Of a stretch of 64,000 nt of DNA, positions 29,580 to 40,745 are shown piece after piece (the first letter of the stretch is position 1; each line of letters opens with the position of its first letter). The translations under genes were made by a program, and so were the position numbers. Under the pieces are notes generated by a model, which was not told the DNA's origin, ran no database searches, and saw only the letters and a list, made by a program, of their open reading frames with translations. Source of the DNA: Vibrio crassostreae (GTDB lineage: Bacteria; Pseudomonadota; Gammaproteobacteria; Enterobacterales; Vibrionaceae); contig NZ_AP025476.1 of NCBI RefSeq assembly GCF_024347415.1, positions 2,976,001 to 3,040,000 of the forward strand, read 5' to 3'.

Positions 29580-30809
29580 ATGGCCAAAGTTTCACTGGAA
29601 AAAGAAAAAATAAAAATTCTACTTCTAGAAGGTCTTCACCCTTCTTCTGTAGAAGTACTGCAAGCCGCTGGTTACACAAACATTGAGTACCACAAAGGCT
29701 CGCTACCGGAAGATGAACTTCTTGAAGCAGTTAAAGATGCTCACTTCATTGGTATTCGTTCTCGCACTAACATCTCCCAAGAAGTTATTGATGCAGCTGA
29801 AAAACTGGTTGCCGTTGGTTGTTTCTGTATTGGTACTAATCAAGTCAACCTTCAAGCAGCAGCAAAACGCGGTATCCCTGTGTTCAACGCACCGTTCTCA
29901 AACACTCGAAGCGTTGCTGAACTTGTTCTTGGCCAGGTTTTACTACTACTACGTGGCATTCCAGAAAAGAACGCTCTTGCTCACCGTGGCATCTGGAAAA
30001 AGAGTGCAGACAACTCTTACGAAGCCCGTGGTAAGCGTTTAGGTATTATTGGCTACGGTCACATCGGTACTCAACTGGGTATTATTGCTGAAAACCTTGG
30101 CATGCGTGTTTACTTCTACGACATTGGAAACAAACTGTCTTTGGGTAACGCAACGCAAGTTCATACCATGACCGAACTGCTGAATAAGTGTGATGTGATC
30201 TCTTTACACGTCCCTGAAACCAACGAAACAAAAGACATGATGGGTAAAGAAGAGTTCGAGCGCATGAAGCCTGGTTCTATCTTTATCAATGCAGCACGTG
30301 GCACAGTGGTAGACATTCCTGCTCTGTGTGGCGCTCTAGATTCTGGTCACCTTGCAGGTGCAGCGATCGACGTTTTCCCAACAGAACCAAAAACCAATGC
30401 AGACCCGTTTGAGTCGCCATTGATGCAGTTCGACAACGTGATTCTTACACCTCACGTAGGTGGTTCAACTCAGGAAGCACAAGAGAATATCGGTGTTGAA
30501 GTGGCTGGCAAGCTAGCGAAATACTCTGATAACGGTTCTACGCTATCAAGTGTTAACTTCCCAGAGGTATCTCTACCGCTACACACGGGCACGTCTCGTT
30601 TGCTGCACATTCACGAAAACCGCCCAGGTATCCTAACTCAGATCAACACCATCTTCGCTGAAGAAGGCATTAACATCGCGGGTCAGTACCTACAGACTGC
30701 GGCTGATATGGGTTATGTAGTTATCGATGTAGAAGCGGATCGTTCAGAAGAAGCACTGCTTAAACTGAAAGAGATCGAAGGCACAATCCGTGCTCGTCTT
30801 CTTCACTAA
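29580..30809 (+). CDS. serA: D-3-phosphoglycerate dehydrogenase
   Basis: First enzyme of serine synthesis, oxidising 3-phosphoglycerate; it also makes 2-hydroxyglutarate. It is 409 residues (E. coli 410). The NAD motif LGIIGYGHIGTQLG, the catalytic segments FINAARGTVVDIPAL and TPHVGGSTQEAQENIG, and a C-terminal ACT domain (HENRPGILTQINTIF) that binds serine for feedback inhibition are all visible. The frame is open to 29547, but the ATG at 29580 has AAGGACG upstream and yields MAKVSLEKEKIK as in E. coli. Confidence 0.98.
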   Translation: MAKVSLEKEKIKILLLEGLHPSSVEVLQAAGYTNIEYHKGSLPEDELLEAVKDAHFIGIRSRTNISQEVIDAAEKLVAVGCFCIGTNQVNLQAAAKRGIPVFNAPFSNTRSVAELVLGQVLLLLRGIPEKNALAHRGIWKKSADNSYEARGKRLGIIGYGHIGTQLGIIAENLGMRVYFYDIGNKLSLGNATQVHTMTELLNKCDVISLHVPETNETKDMMGKEEFERMKPGSIFINAARGTVVDIPALCGALDSGHLAGAAIDVFPTEPKTNADPFESPLMQFDNVILTPHVGGSTQEAQENIGVEVAGKLAKYSDNGSTLSSVNFPEVSLPLHTGTSRLLHIHENRPGILTQINTIFAEEGINIAGQYLQTAADMGYVVIDVEADRSEEALLKLKEIEGTIRARLLH

Positions 30810-30835
30810 CCATCGCACTCAAAATGCATAAAAAA

Positions 30836-30859
30836 GGCTCTCATGATGAGAGCCTTTTT
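30836..30859. terminator. Bidirectional terminator serA/yggE
   Basis: GGCTCTCA-TGA-TGAGAGCC followed by five T and preceded by six A. Confidence 0.9.
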
Positions 30860-30921
30860 AGCATTTGGTCTATCGTAGGTAATTAGATCATCATGATCCA
30901 AAACCTACTGTAGCCTTGTTA

Positions 30922-31635
30922 TTACTCTTCGATCTGATAGATCACATTTACGCGATCACGAATGGTGATCGTTGAGTCTTCATAAGAGTTCGATTCTGTT
31001 CTTGCATCCATCGCCATTGAACGCATGAGCACTGGCTGAGAAGATTGTGCGTTATAGTCCACGCGCCATACATCACCTAGTTCACGCTCAAAACCACTCG
31101 CTAATGATTTAGCTTTTGATGTCGCATCTTTAATGGCTTCTAAGCGCGCCTGCTCTTGATACTTGGCTTGGTCGCGAACTTGAAGCTGGATGTTATCGAT
31201 CTGATTAATGCCCTGGCCGATAGCAATATCCATATACTCGTTTAGGTTGGCGAGTTCATTCACTTGAACGGTCACATTACGCGAGGCGCGGTAGCCAACC
31301 AGTTCCGGCTTGCCATCTTTCGGGTAGTGATATTGAGGAGATAGATACAGGTTGGAGCTATGAACACTCGCCTCATCAACACCTGCTTGATGCAACTTAT
31401 TTAGAAAGCCTGTCACGACTTTATCAACGGTATTTTTAGCCTGTTCAGCAGTCATCGTAGATTCCACGACTCTCACAGAGAATGTCGCCATATCAGGTGT
31501 CGCGATCACTTCACCATAGCCTGTCGTTGAAATATGAGGAAAGGATGGAGAGTCTGCCAATGATGGAAAACTCACAGCACTCAACGCCGCAGTAAGAGTA
31601 AGAGACGTTGCTAACATCTTTGGTACAAGCTTCAT
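30922..31635 (-). CDS. yggE: SIMPL-domain periplasmic protein YggE
   Basis: Periplasmic SIMPL (DUF541) protein, implicated in oxidative stress defence in E. coli. It is 237 residues, with a Sec signal peptide (about 1-27, ending SLADS) and SIMPL core with ATPDMATFSVRVVE and YRASRNVTVQVNELANL. The biochemical role is unclear. It is convergent with serA. Confidence 0.9.
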   Translation of the reverse strand: MKLVPKMLATSLTLTAALSAVSFPSLADSPSFPHISTTGYGEVIATPDMATFSVRVVESTMTAEQAKNTVDKVVTGFLNKLHQAGVDEASVHSSNLYLSPQYHYPKDGKPELVGYRASRNVTVQVNELANLNEYMDIAIGQGINQIDNIQLQVRDQAKYQEQARLEAIKDATSKAKSLASGFERELGDVWRVDYNAQSSQPVLMRSMAMDARTESNSYEDSTITIRDRVNVIYQIEE

Positions 31636-31746
31636 TAGGTATGACCTATGCTAAACAAATGTACTTTCATCATAGAGCAATTTATCGTTTAGCCAATCCA
31701 GAGCACGCACTTCTAACAGAACTTTGACGCTGAAAAAACCAACAGC

Positions 31747-32643
31747 TTACTGAGGTAAGTGATTGTGAGCAAAACTTAATATCGCTTGGGATACCTCTTT
31801 TAATACCCCACTCTCGAGCTGCCAATGGTGCCAATAAATGCGATAAGACAGCAGAAAGCCAGGGGTAATATCAATCAGAGCACCAGACTCTAGCTCGTCG
31901 ATGATCTGTAATCGAGGAATCAGACAGTAGGCAACCCCCGATAATGCTAAGCGCACGAATGCTTCTGAACTGCCGACTGTATGATTGATCACACTGTCTC
32001 TCGGTACGTTAAAATGATCATGCAGAAACTTCTTATGCAGATCATCGTATTGATCATAGGAAACCGCAGGCGCTTTGCTTAAAGTGGCGTAGTTTACGCC
32101 CTCTGCAAAGTAACGCTGATGAAAATCAGGGCTAGCCACACACACATAATCCATCCTACCGAGATAATCGGCACTGCAGCCTGGAATCGCTTGAGACTCC
32201 AAACTGATTGCACCTGCCACCTCGCCACTTTTTATCTTTTCAATGGTTCTCGACTCACCATGAATCGCGAGGTTCAACTCGACTTGGCGAGATTTCATCA
32301 CATCCGACAAAGCCGGTAGCAGCCATGTCGCCAAACTATCAGCGTTGGTGGCTATGGATATCGATAGTGGCTGAGTTCCCTCTTCATTCATCAACTCAGG
32401 CACAAGTTCGTGCTCTAACAAACGAACACGACGATATAAGCCCAGTAATTTTTTACCCGCAGGCGTTGGCCTAGGCGGGCTTTCTCTCACTAAGGCAGGC
32501 TGAGCCAACCACTTTTCCAGCTGTTTGATGCGCTGAGATACCGCCGACTGGGAGATATATAACTGCTCAGCAGCCCTTTCGAAGCTACGTTGTTTTACTA
32601 CGGCATCCAGTGCTTCTATCCATTTATAATCCAATCCGCGCAT
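31747..32643 (-). CDS. argP: LysR-type regulator ArgP (IciA)
   Basis: LysR-family activator of the arginine exporter argO, responding to arginine and lysine. It is 298 residues. The N-terminal winged HTH has [24 protein letters not shown], read in parts as [10 protein letters not shown] and [11 protein letters not shown]; the C-terminal effector domain opens [20 protein letters not shown], nearly the E. coli wording. AAGGAAG precedes the ATG at 32643; a TTG one codon earlier extends the frame. It is divergent from argO, its target. Confidence 0.95.
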   Translation of the reverse strand: MRGLDYKWIEALDAVVKQRSFERAAEQLYISQSAVSQRIKQLEKWLAQPALVRESPPRPTPAGKKLLGLYRRVRLLEHELVPELMNEEGTQPLSISIATNADSLATWLLPALSDVMKSRQVELNLAIHGESRTIEKIKSGEVAGAISLESQAIPGCSADYLGRMDYVCVASPDFHQRYFAEGVNYATLSKAPAVSYDQYDDLHKKFLHDHFNVPRDSVINHTVGSSEAFVRLALSGVAYCLIPRLQIIDELESGALIDITPGFLLSYRIYWHHWQLESGVLKEVSQAILSFAHNHLPQ

Positions 32644-32785
32644 CAATTTGCTTCCTTTTTAAGCTACCTCACCGTTACATTAGCAACTCTAATAATAGAT
32701 TAAAATCATTAATTATACTTATTTAAAGGGGCGGAGTATCTTCGCCATATAGCACGTAAATATCGTTAAATAAGTGGAGGTTAAA

Positions 32786-33415
32786 ATGAGTTTTTGGGTT
32801 TTATTACAAGGTTTTGGCCTAGGGGCAAGTATGATTATCCCTATTGGCGCACAGAATGCGTACGTCCTAAATCAAGGGATAAAACGCAATCATCATTTAA
32901 CGACAGCAACGATTTGTAGCCTGCTCGATACTCTGTTTATCTCATTGGGTATTTTTGGCGGCGGAGCGATCTTGTCGCAAAATGAATTACTACTTACCTC
33001 CGTAACATTAGGTGGCATCGCTTTTCTTACTGTGTATGGTTTGCTATCACTACGCAGTGCATTCAAAATGCGCACCAGTGATGAATCGAAAGGTGAGATA
33101 TTGGCGCGTGGAAAACGCACCGTTATTTTGGGGGCATTGGCAGTCACAGTATTAAACCCACACCTCTACTTGGATACCGTGGTAATTCTTGGATCAATTG
33201 GCGGGCAATTTGAAGGCAACGACAGAATTGCGTTTGCTATGGGGACTATACTGGCTTCGTTCGTCTGGTTTTATTCTTTGTCATTGGGCGCAGCAAAGCT
33301 AGGCCCAACACTATCTAAACCTAAGGTTAAGAAAGGCATCGATATCGCAGTAGCAACCATGATGTTCGCCATTGCTACTGTACTTACCAATGGGCTTATT
33401 GAGCAGTATTGGTAG
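32786..33415 (+). CDS. argO: Arginine exporter ArgO
   Basis: LysE-family inner-membrane exporter of arginine and canavanine. It is 209 residues from the chosen start (E. coli 211), with about six hydrophobic segments and the LysE motif PIGAQNAYVLNQG and TVLNPHLYLDTVVILG. The frame is open to a GTG at 32774, but GGAGG sits five bases before the ATG at 32786. ArgP divergently upstream is its activator. Confidence 0.95.
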   Translation: MSFWVLLQGFGLGASMIIPIGAQNAYVLNQGIKRNHHLTTATICSLLDTLFISLGIFGGGAILSQNELLLTSVTLGGIAFLTVYGLLSLRSAFKMRTSDESKGEILARGKRTVILGALAVTVLNPHLYLDTVVILGSIGGQFEGNDRIAFAMGTILASFVWFYSLSLGAAKLGPTLSKPKVKKGIDIAVATMMFAIATVLTNGLIEQYW

Positions 33416-33447
33416 AAATAATCTGAAAATATAGCTCCAAGAAAAAA

Positions 33448-33476
33448 GGCGGATAACCTAAGTTATCCGCCTTTTT
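33448..33476. terminator. Bidirectional terminator argO/mscS
   Basis: GGCGGATAAC-CTAA-GTTATCCGCC with five T after and six A before. Confidence 0.9.
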
Positions 33477-33497
33477 ATTCAACTTGTCGAAGCTTTA

Positions 33498-34364
33498 TTA
33501 GCCCTCAACTTTGTTCATGTGAACATCCATTTGTGGGAATGGAATTTCGATACCTTCTTTATCCAAGCCTTCTTTGATTGCTTGCATCAGGTCGAAGTAA
33601 ACATTCCAGTACTCTGCAGTGCTAACCCATGGACGAACCACGAAGTTAACTGAAGAGTCAGCAAGTGTGTGAACACCCACTTGAACGCCAGGTTCTTTCA
33701 ACACGCGCTCATCAGATTCACAGATCTTAGTCAGAAGTTCTTTGGTCTTTTGTAGATCAGCACCGTAAGAAACACCGATCATTAGGTCGATACGACGTGT
33801 ATCATGACGTGAGTAGTTCGTGATTGGGCTACCGATAACGCTGCCGTTTGGTACCACAACCATTTTGTTGTCAGGTGTTGTTAGAACAGTTTGGAAGATT
33901 TGAATTGAATCAACTGACCCCGCTACACCACCGATTTCCACGTAGTCACCAGACTTAAATGGACGGAACGCAACGATAAGTACACCAGCAGCAAAGTTAG
34001 ATAGTGAGCCTTGTAGAGCCAGACCGATAGCTAAACCAGCTGCACCAATTACAGCAACGACAGATGCGGTTTGAACACCTAAGCGACCAAGAGCTGCAAT
34101 TAGAACAATAACAAATAACAAGTAACGAACTAAGCCATGGATAAACTCGATAACCGCTCGGTCCATTTTCTTCTTCTGAAGAACCTTAGACACGCTATTC
34201 GCTACTGCTTTAACGATTAAGTTACCAATAAATAGAATAACGAGCGCAGAAATAATGTTTACACCGTATTGAATAAACAAATCTGAGTTATCCGTTAACC
34301 ATTGTTCTGCATTTGAAAGACCATCCACAAGCGGGGTCTCAATCGTTGTAGAACTCTCAGCCAT
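33498..34364 (-). CDS. mscS: Small-conductance mechanosensitive channel MscS
   Basis: Homoheptameric inner-membrane channel opened by membrane tension, releasing solutes on hypo-osmotic shock. It is 288 residues (E. coli 286). Three TM helices (about 34-54, 75-93, 97-125), with the pore-lining TM3 Gly/Ala series AVIGAAGLAIGLALQGSLSN, then the beta and C-terminal cage domains (GDYVEIGGVAGSVDSI). The inner ATG at 34364 (MAESST) has AGAGGA at good spacing, so it replaces the longer frame start at 34373. It lies downstream of fbaA after a terminator. Confidence 0.97.
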   Translation of the reverse strand: MAESSTTIETPLVDGLSNAEQWLTDNSDLFIQYGVNIISALVILFIGNLIVKAVANSVSKVLQKKKMDRAVIEFIHGLVRYLLFVIVLIAALGRLGVQTASVVAVIGAAGLAIGLALQGSLSNFAAGVLIVAFRPFKSGDYVEIGGVAGSVDSIQIFQTVLTTPDNKMVVVPNGSVIGSPITNYSRHDTRRIDLMIGVSYGADLQKTKELLTKICESDERVLKEPGVQVGVHTLADSSVNFVVRPWVSTAEYWNVYFDLMQAIKEGLDKEGIEIPFPQMDVHMNKVEG

Positions 34365-34742
34365 AATGTGCATCCTCTATGTAATATGCTATGAGCTAAA
34401 CTGCCTTAAGCCAAAACTACCAAACCACAAAGCAAACAGTATAATTTCTGTTAAGTCATTGTGTTAAAAGTAAATTCAAGCCAAGTCCTTTTTTATAAAC
34501 TGAACCAAGTCCAGTTTTTCGGCACGATATCCTATCTTTGACAGATTGCAAAGTCATATTTATGTAAGCTTTTGAAATAATAAAACTTACTGATAAACAC
34601 AAATACCGATAACTAAAAGACTACGAAATTTATTCACCGCACGCTAGGTTTTTCACATAATTAATACAAGTTTTTATCAGACATAAAAAAACCCGCTCAA
34701 TGAGCGGGTTTTTAAAACTTAAAGAGTACTTAATTCAAAGAA
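34365..34742 (-). promoter_or_regulatory. fbaA-mscS gap with terminator
   Basis: 378 bases without a gene. It holds the fbaA terminator (34691-34709) and presumably the mscS promoter; several A/T-rich stretches are present but no convincing box was picked. Confidence 0.35.
34691..34709 (-). terminator. Terminator after fbaA
   Basis: ACCCGCTCA-A-TGAGCGGGT with T-runs on both sides, on the minus strand after fbaA. Confidence 0.88.
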
Positions 34743-35819
34743 TTATAGTACGTCTACAGCGTTAAGGTCAGCAAATGCTTTCTCTAGACGAGCAACCATT
34801 GAAGCTTGACCAGCACGTAGCCATACGCGTGGATCGTAGTACTTCTTGTTTGGAGCAGCTTCGCCAGTTGGGTTGCCGATTTGACCTTGTAGGAAATCGA
34901 AGTTGTCAGCAGAGTACTGACGGATACCATCCCAAGTTGCCCACTGTGTATCAGTATCGATGTTCATTTTGATAACACCGTAGCCGATAGACTCTTGGAT
35001 TTCTGCTTCAGAAGAACCAGAACCACCGTGGAATACGAAGTTTAGAGCGTTAGGTGCGATACCGAACTTCTCTGCACAGTATGCTTGAGAATCACGTAGG
35101 ATAGTTGGAGTAAGTACAACGTTACCAGCTTGGTAAACACCGTGTACGTTACCGAAAGAAGCAGCGATAGTGAAACGTGGGCTAACAGCCATTAGTTTCT
35201 CGTATGCGTATGCTACGTCTTCTGGAGAAGTGTAAAGCTCAGATGCGTCCATATCAGAGTTATCTACGCCGTCTTCTTCACCACCAGTACAACCAAGTTC
35301 GATCTCGATTGTCATGTTCATTTTAGCCATGCGCTCTAGGTACTTAGCACATGTTTCGATGTTCTCTTCTAGAGACTCTTCAGAAAGGTCTAGCATGTGA
35401 GAAGAGAATAGAGGCTTACCAGTTTGTGCGAAGAACTCTTCACCAGCGTCTAGTAGACCGTCGATCCATGGAAGAAGTTTCTTAGCAGCGTGGTCAGTGT
35501 GTAGAATAACTGGAACACCGTAAGCTTCAGCTACAGCGTGTACGTATTTTGCACCAGCTACAGCGCCAAGAACTTGTGCGCCTTGACCTTCAAGTTTAAC
35601 GCCTTTACCTGCGAAGAATGCAGCGCCACCGTTAGAGAACTGAACAACTACTGGAGCTTTAACTTTAGCAGCAGCTTCTAGTACTGCGTTTACAGAGTCA
35701 GTACCAACAACGTTTACAGCAGGAAGAGCAAATTTGTTTTCTTTTGCTACTTCAAATACTTTCTGTACGTCATCGCCAGAAATCACACCAGGTTTTACAA
35801 AATCGAAGATCTTAGACAT
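34743..35819 (-). CDS. fbaA: Fructose-bisphosphate aldolase, class II
   Basis: Zinc-dependent aldolase cleaving fructose 1,6-bisphosphate to DHAP and G3P in glycolysis and gluconeogenesis. It is 358 residues (E. coli 359). The zinc and catalytic motifs HTDHAAKKLLPWIDG, EIELGCTGGEEDG, and VFHGGSGSS are visible. It is downstream of pgk in the epd-pgk-fbaA operon order. Confidence 0.98.
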   Translation of the reverse strand: MSKIFDFVKPGVISGDDVQKVFEVAKENKFALPAVNVVGTDSVNAVLEAAAKVKAPVVVQFSNGGAAFFAGKGVKLEGQGAQVLGAVAGAKYVHAVAEAYGVPVILHTDHAAKKLLPWIDGLLDAGEEFFAQTGKPLFSSHMLDLSEESLEENIETCAKYLERMAKMNMTIEIELGCTGGEEDGVDNSDMDASELYTSPEDVAYAYEKLMAVSPRFTIAASFGNVHGVYQAGNVVLTPTILRDSQAYCAEKFGIAPNALNFVFHGGSGSSEAEIQESIGYGVIKMNIDTDTQWATWDGIRQYSADNFDFLQGQIGNPTGEAAPNKKYYDPRVWLRAGQASMVARLEKAFADLNAVDVL

Positions 35820-35875
35820 GGAAATAGTCCTATTTATTCTATCGTTTTAAGATTAAAAAACTTAAGTTCAAAAAC

Positions 35876-35891
35876 TTGCAATCGTTTGCTC
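35876..35891. promoter_or_regulatory. LacI/PurR-like site upstream of fbaA
   Basis: TTGCAATCGTTTGCTC contains the palindrome GCAATCGTTTGC and has about two mismatches to the PurR consensus ANGCAANCGNTTNCNT. It is 57-72 bp ahead of fbaA, between pgk and fbaA. PurR, Cra or another LacI-family protein are possible. Confidence 0.4.
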
Positions 35892-35942
35892 ACAACTTAT
35901 GCCATTCTAGCAAAAAAGTGTGATATTCAGCAAACGTTAAAA

Positions 35943-35962
35943 GGCGAGATTCGCATCTCGCC
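35943..35962 (-). terminator. Terminator after pgk
   Basis: GGCGAGAT-TCGC-ATCTCGCC followed on the minus strand by TTTTAACG; probably partial, between pgk and fbaA. Confidence 0.7.
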
Positions 35963-35974
35963 TTTCTAAATCAA

Positions 35975-37138
35975 TTATGCTTTAGCACGCTCTTCAAGCA
36001 TTGCTACTGCAGGAAGTACTTTACCTTCAACGAACTCAAGGAAAGCGCCGCCGCCAGTAGAGATGTAAGAAACGTCAGCTTTGATACCGAACTTGTCGAT
36101 AGCTGCTAGCGTGTCACCACCACCTGCTACAGAGAAACCTGCAGACTCAGCGATTGCTTTAGAGATACCCGCTGTACCCGCTTCGAAGTTTTTGAATTCG
36201 AATACGCCTACAGGGCCGTTCCAAAGGATAGTTTTTGCATTGCCGATGATTTCAGCTAGTGCTGCAGTTGAATCTGGGCCAAGGTCGAAGATCATGTCGT
36301 CGTCTTGAACTTCAGAAACGTGCTTGATTTCAGCTTCTGCGTTTTCGTCAAATGCTTTAGCACATGCAACGTCAGTCGCTACTGGGATAGCACACTCTTT
36401 CATTAGCTTTTGAGCCGTTTCAACTAGGTCAGCTTCGTACAGAGACTTACCTACGTTGTGGCCTTCAGCAGCGATGAATGTGTTCGCGATACCACCACCA
36501 ACAACAAGCTGGTCAGCAATTTTAGAAAGAGATTCTAGAACTGTTAGTTTAGTAGAAACCTTAGAACCACCAACGATTGCCACTAGTGGGCGAGCTGGGT
36601 TGTCCATTGCTTTACCAAGAGCTTCAAGCTCAGCAGCTAGAAGAGGGCCAGCACATGCTACAGGAGCGTAAGTACCAACACCGTGTGTAGAAGCTTGAGC
36701 ACGGTGAGCTGTACCGAATGCGTCCATCACGAAGATGTCACATAGTGCAGCGTATTGCTTAGAAAGTGCTTCTTCGTTCTTCTTCTCGCCTTTGTTAAAG
36801 CGAACGTTTTCAAGAACAACTAGTTCACCAGCGTTTAGCTCTAGGCCATTTACGTAATCTTTCGCTAGCTTAACGTCGCAGTCTAGTGCGTCGTTTAGGT
36901 AGTTAACCACAGGAGCTAGAGAGAACTCTTCGTTGTATTCGCCTTCAGTAGGACGACCAAGGTGAGAAGTAACCATAACTTTTGCGCCAGCTTCTAGGCA
37001 AAGTTTGATAGTTGGTAGAGATGCTAGGATACGTGCATCTGAAGTTACTTTACCGTCTTTTACTGGTACGTTTAGGTCAGCACGGATAAATACGCGTTTA
37101 CCTGCAAGTTCCAGGTCAGTCATCTTGATCACAGACAT
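35975..37138 (-). CDS. pgk: Phosphoglycerate kinase
   Basis: Transfers phosphate from 1,3-bisphosphoglycerate to ADP in glycolysis. It is 387 residues (E. coli 387). The N-terminal [13 protein letters not shown] and SHLGRPTEG substrate segments and the C-terminal nucleotide motif [12 protein letters not shown] with [10 protein letters not shown] are present. AGAGGA six bases before the ATG at 37138 and the opening MSVIKMTDL choose the inner start over 37153. It lies 166 bp after epd. Confidence 0.98.
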   Translation of the reverse strand: MSVIKMTDLELAGKRVFIRADLNVPVKDGKVTSDARILASLPTIKLCLEAGAKVMVTSHLGRPTEGEYNEEFSLAPVVNYLNDALDCDVKLAKDYVNGLELNAGELVVLENVRFNKGEKKNEEALSKQYAALCDIFVMDAFGTAHRAQASTHGVGTYAPVACAGPLLAAELEALGKAMDNPARPLVAIVGGSKVSTKLTVLESLSKIADQLVVGGGIANTFIAAEGHNVGKSLYEADLVETAQKLMKECAIPVATDVACAKAFDENAEAEIKHVSEVQDDDMIFDLGPDSTAALAEIIGNAKTILWNGPVGVFEFKNFEAGTAGISKAIAESAGFSVAGGGDTLAAIDKFGIKADVSYISTGGGAFLEFVEGKVLPAVAMLEERAKA

Positions 37139-37304
37139 GATTTGTCCTCTCAAATTTAAATAAAAATAAAGTTTTGGAAACTCAGCAACCCTGCTAAGCC
37201 TATAAATTATTCAACTGGTAATTCTTTAACTACTAGTAATATGTGGACTCTTAGTATTTATTTCAAGCTAAAAAATAAATAATCCGCACATTTGCTTCTA
37301 GGTC

Positions 37305-38354
37305 TTACTTCTTGCCTTCAGAAGCTTGCATTGCGAGAACCGTATCCAGCATTCGGTTCGCAAAGCCCCATTCATTATCACACCACACTAGCATTTTTAC
37401 TAAGTGGCCGTTGCTCACTCGAGTTTGTGAACCATCGACGATTGCGCTATGGGGATCGTGATTAAAGTCGATGGAAACGAGCGGCGCTTCAGTATAGTCA
37501 ACTATATTGTGTAATGTACACTGGGACGCATTAACAATGGTTTGATTTACGTCATTAACTTTCACATTTGTATTAATTGTGACACTTAAATCCATCGCTG
37601 TTACGTTTACCGTTGGCACACGCACAGATATCGCTTCGAACTTGTTAGAAAATTTCGGGAAGATTCTTTCAATACCTTTATGCAATTTGGTATCGACAGG
37701 AATGATGGATTGGCTCGCAGCTCGAGTACGGCGAAGGTCGCTGTGGTACGCGTCGATCACTTGCTGATCATTCATTGAAGAGTGAATCGTTGTAATGGTA
37801 CCGGACTCGATGCCAAAGGCGTCATCAAGAACCTTAATGATAGGAACAATACAGTTGGTGGTGCATGAACCGTTGGAAACGATTCGATGGTCGGCTTCGA
37901 TGGTATCGTGATTCACACCATAGATAATGGTGTTATCAAGATCATTAGCACCAGGATGTGAAAACAGTACCTTTTTCGCCCCAGCAGCTATGTGCGCTAG
38001 ACCGTCAGCTCGGCAACCGTAAACACCGGTACAGTCGAGTACAATATCCACCTCAAGATCACGCCAAGGCAACAACTCAATATCAGCAAGGTGCAAGATA
38101 CGAATTGTGTCGAAGTCACCTTTATCTTCTGCACCAATGCCGTGATGGACATAGATGTGCTCTTGGTCGTTGGAGATCTTCTTACCGAAGCGGCCGTGAC
38201 TGGTGTCGTACTGCAATAGGTGAGCCATAGCGTCAGGCTGAGCAAGCTCATTGACAGCTACTACTTTGATTTGTTGGCTTTTGCCACTTTCATAAACAGC
38301 GCGTAATACATTACGCCCTATTCTTCCAAATCCGTTTATCGCGACTTTTAGCAT
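37305..38354 (-). CDS. epd: Erythrose-4-phosphate dehydrogenase
   Basis: NAD-dependent oxidation of erythrose 4-phosphate to 4-phosphoerythronate, the first step of the DXP-dependent pyridoxal phosphate pathway (PdxJ, also in the window, acts later). It is 349 residues. NAD motif [15 protein letters not shown], catalytic Cys in [12 protein letters not shown] (Epd-type, with S-C-T-T-N) and [13 protein letters not shown] are present. The start at 38354 ([13 protein letters not shown]) fits homologues; the frame is open to 38366. It is the first gene of epd-pgk-fbaA, downstream of tkt. Confidence 0.95.
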   Translation of the reverse strand: MLKVAINGFGRIGRNVLRAVYESGKSQQIKVVAVNELAQPDAMAHLLQYDTSHGRFGKKISNDQEHIYVHHGIGAEDKGDFDTIRILHLADIELLPWRDLEVDIVLDCTGVYGCRADGLAHIAAGAKKVLFSHPGANDLDNTIIYGVNHDTIEADHRIVSNGSCTTNCIVPIIKVLDDAFGIESGTITTIHSSMNDQQVIDAYHSDLRRTRAASQSIIPVDTKLHKGIERIFPKFSNKFEAISVRVPTVNVTAMDLSVTINTNVKVNDVNQTIVNASQCTLHNIVDYTEAPLVSIDFNHDPHSAIVDGSQTRVSNGHLVKMLVWCDNEWGFANRMLDTVLAMQASEGKK

Positions 38355-38505
38355 AGTTCCGTACATCTAACCAAAATTTCGTGCGACAGATGATAACTTA
38401 ATCCTACCCAAAAGGCATTACTTGAATAACTCAGCCTACTTAGGACAGATTGTTCTGCTGCGTATAAAGATGAGTCTAGGAGAAAACAAATCCCAGAGAC
38501 AAAAA

Positions 38506-38529
38506 ACCGAGCTCAGCGCTCGGTTTTTT
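38506..38529 (-). terminator. Terminator between tkt and epd
   Basis: ACCGAGC and GCTCGGT around a five-base loop, with A-run before and T-run after, so it can end the tkt transcript on the minus strand. Confidence 0.8.
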
Positions 38530-38568
38530 CCTTCATTTAACTGTTAGCACAAGGCCATCAGTCAATGA

Positions 38569-40563
38569 TTATGCAAGAAGCTCTTTCGCAGTGTTTACTA
38601 CGTTTTCAGTAGTGAAACCGAACATCTTGAATAGCTCGCCTGCTGGTGCAGATTCGCCGAACGTTGTCATACCGATGATCTTGCCACCGAAACCAACATA
38701 CTTGTACCAGAAGTCAGCGATGCCAGCTTCTACTGCGATACGAGCAGTAACGTCAGATGGAAGTACAGACTCACGGTATTCAGCGTCTTGCTTGTCGAAC
38801 GCGTCAGTTGCAGGCATAGATACTACGCGTACTGCTTTACCTTCAGCGGTTAGTTGTGCAGCAGCTTCAACTGCAAGCTCAACTTCAGAACCAGTTGCAA
38901 TGATGATTAGCTCTGGCTTGCCTTCACAATCTTTCAGGATGTAACCACCCTTAGCGATGTTAGCAACTTGCTCAGCATTACGATCTTGTTGTGCAAGGTT
39001 TTGACGAGAGAAGATTAGAGATGAAGGACCATCTTTACGCTCAATAGCCAGTTTCCAAGCCACTGCAGATTCAACTTGGTCACATGGACGCCATGTGCTC
39101 ATGTTTGGAGTCAGACGTAGAGAAGCGATCTGCTCAACCGGTTGGTGAGTAGGGCCATCTTCGCCTAAGCCGATAGAATCGTGCGTGTAAACTTGGATGT
39201 TCTGAACTTTCATCAGAGCAGCCATACGCATTGCGTTACGCGCGTATTCCATGAACATTAGGAACGTTGCGCCGTATGGCACGAAACCACCGTGCAGAGC
39301 GATACCGTTCATGATCGCCGTCATACCGAATTCACGTACACCGTAATGGATGTAGTTACCAGAGAAGTCAGTTGCTTCAAGAGACTTAGAACCAGACCAC
39401 ATAGTCAGGTTAGAAGGCGCAAGGTCAGCAGAGCCGCCCATGAATTCTGGAAGCATTTGACCAAACGCTTCTAGTGCGTTTTGAGATGCTTTACGTGAAG
39501 CGATGTTTGCTGGGTTAGCTTGAAGATCAGCAATGATTGCGTTTGCTTTCTCTTCCCACTCAGCGGGTAGCTCGCCGTTAGTACGACGTTTGAATTCAGC
39601 TGCTAGCTCTGGGTAAGCCGCTGCGTATGCGTCAAACTTCGCGTTCCACGCTGCTTCTTTCGCTGCGCCTGCTTCTTTCGCATTCCACTCAGCTGCGATA
39701 TCTGCTGGGATTTCGAAAGGACCGTGTTCCCAACCCAATGCTGCTTTAGTTGCTGTGATTTCATCAGCACCTAGTGGAGCACCGTGACAGTCATGCGTAC
39801 CCGCTTTGTTTGGAGAACCAAAACCGATGATAGTTTTAGTACAGATAAGCGTAGGACGAGGATCCGCTTTAGCCGCTTCAATCGCTGCGTTGATAGCGCC
39901 AGAGTCGTGACCATCTACTGCTGGGATTACGTGCCAGCCGTATGCTTCAAAACGCTTAGGTGTATCGTCAGAGAACCAACCTTCCACTTCACCATCGATA
40001 GAGATGCCGTTGTCATCCCAGAAAGCAACCAGCTTACCAAGACCTAGCGTACCTGCTAGAGAACATGCTTCGTGAGAGATACCTTCCATCAGACAGCCAT
40101 CACCCATGAATGCATAAGTGTAGTGGTCTACGATGTCGTGGCCTTCTTTGTTGAACTGTGCCGCCAGTGCTTTCTCAGCCATTGCCATACCAACAGCGTT
40201 AGTGATGCCTTGACCTAGAGGACCAGTCGTTGTTTCGATACCAGGAGCGTAACCGTACTCAGGGTGACCTGGAGTCTTAGAGTGCAGTTGACGGAAGTTT
40301 TTCAGGTCTTCAATTGAAAGCTCGTAACCTGCAAGGTGAAGCAGAGAATAAATCAACATTGAACCATGGCCGTTAGACAGAATAAAACGGTCGCGGTCAG
40401 CCCATTCTGGGTTTGCTGGGTTGTGGTTCAAGTGGCCACGCCAAAGAACCTCAGCGATGTCAGCCATGCCCATAGGTGCGCCTGGGTGGCCTGAATTTGC
40501 TTGTTGAACACCGTCCATGCTAAGTGCGCGGATTGCATTGGCTAGATCTTTACGAGAAGGCAT
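38569..40563 (-). CDS. tkt: Transketolase
   Basis: Thiamine diphosphate enzyme of the non-oxidative pentose phosphate pathway. It is 664 residues (E. coli TktA 663). The ThDP motif [32 protein letters not shown] (in parts: [20 protein letters not shown]), the central [16 protein letters not shown] and [17 protein letters not shown] are diagnostic. An AGGAG site five bases before the ATG at 40563 ([12 protein letters not shown]) makes that start better than the open frame to 40581. It is divergent from metK and upstream of epd. Confidence 0.97.
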   Translation of the reverse strand: MPSRKDLANAIRALSMDGVQQANSGHPGAPMGMADIAEVLWRGHLNHNPANPEWADRDRFILSNGHGSMLIYSLLHLAGYELSIEDLKNFRQLHSKTPGHPEYGYAPGIETTTGPLGQGITNAVGMAMAEKALAAQFNKEGHDIVDHYTYAFMGDGCLMEGISHEACSLAGTLGLGKLVAFWDDNGISIDGEVEGWFSDDTPKRFEAYGWHVIPAVDGHDSGAINAAIEAAKADPRPTLICTKTIIGFGSPNKAGTHDCHGAPLGADEITATKAALGWEHGPFEIPADIAAEWNAKEAGAAKEAAWNAKFDAYAAAYPELAAEFKRRTNGELPAEWEEKANAIIADLQANPANIASRKASQNALEAFGQMLPEFMGGSADLAPSNLTMWSGSKSLEATDFSGNYIHYGVREFGMTAIMNGIALHGGFVPYGATFLMFMEYARNAMRMAALMKVQNIQVYTHDSIGLGEDGPTHQPVEQIASLRLTPNMSTWRPCDQVESAVAWKLAIERKDGPSSLIFSRQNLAQQDRNAEQVANIAKGGYILKDCEGKPELIIIATGSEVELAVEAAAQLTAEGKAVRVVSMPATDAFDKQDAEYRESVLPSDVTARIAVEAGIADFWYKYVGFGGKIIGMTTFGESAPAGELFKMFGFTTENVVNTAKELLA

Positions 40564-40658
40564 GTCTGCTCCTGGATACATAAGCGATTTAAAAAAGAGA
40601 TAATTGCTAAAGTTTTCATTTTTATTAGCGCGGGTATTCTCTCAAACGACTATTGCGA

Positions 40659-40674
40659 CTGCAAACGTTTTACT
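40659..40674. promoter_or_regulatory. PurR-like site near tkt
   Basis: CTGCAAACGTTTTACT has about two mismatches to the PurR consensus. It lies about 95 bp before tkt on the divergent tkt-metK intergenic region. Confidence 0.4.
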
Positions 40675-40745
40675 GGCATTTTAACGGTCATTTTTCGCAA
40701 TTTTCGAACATTTACATCACTTAGCAGTGGCTTATCTCGATCGAT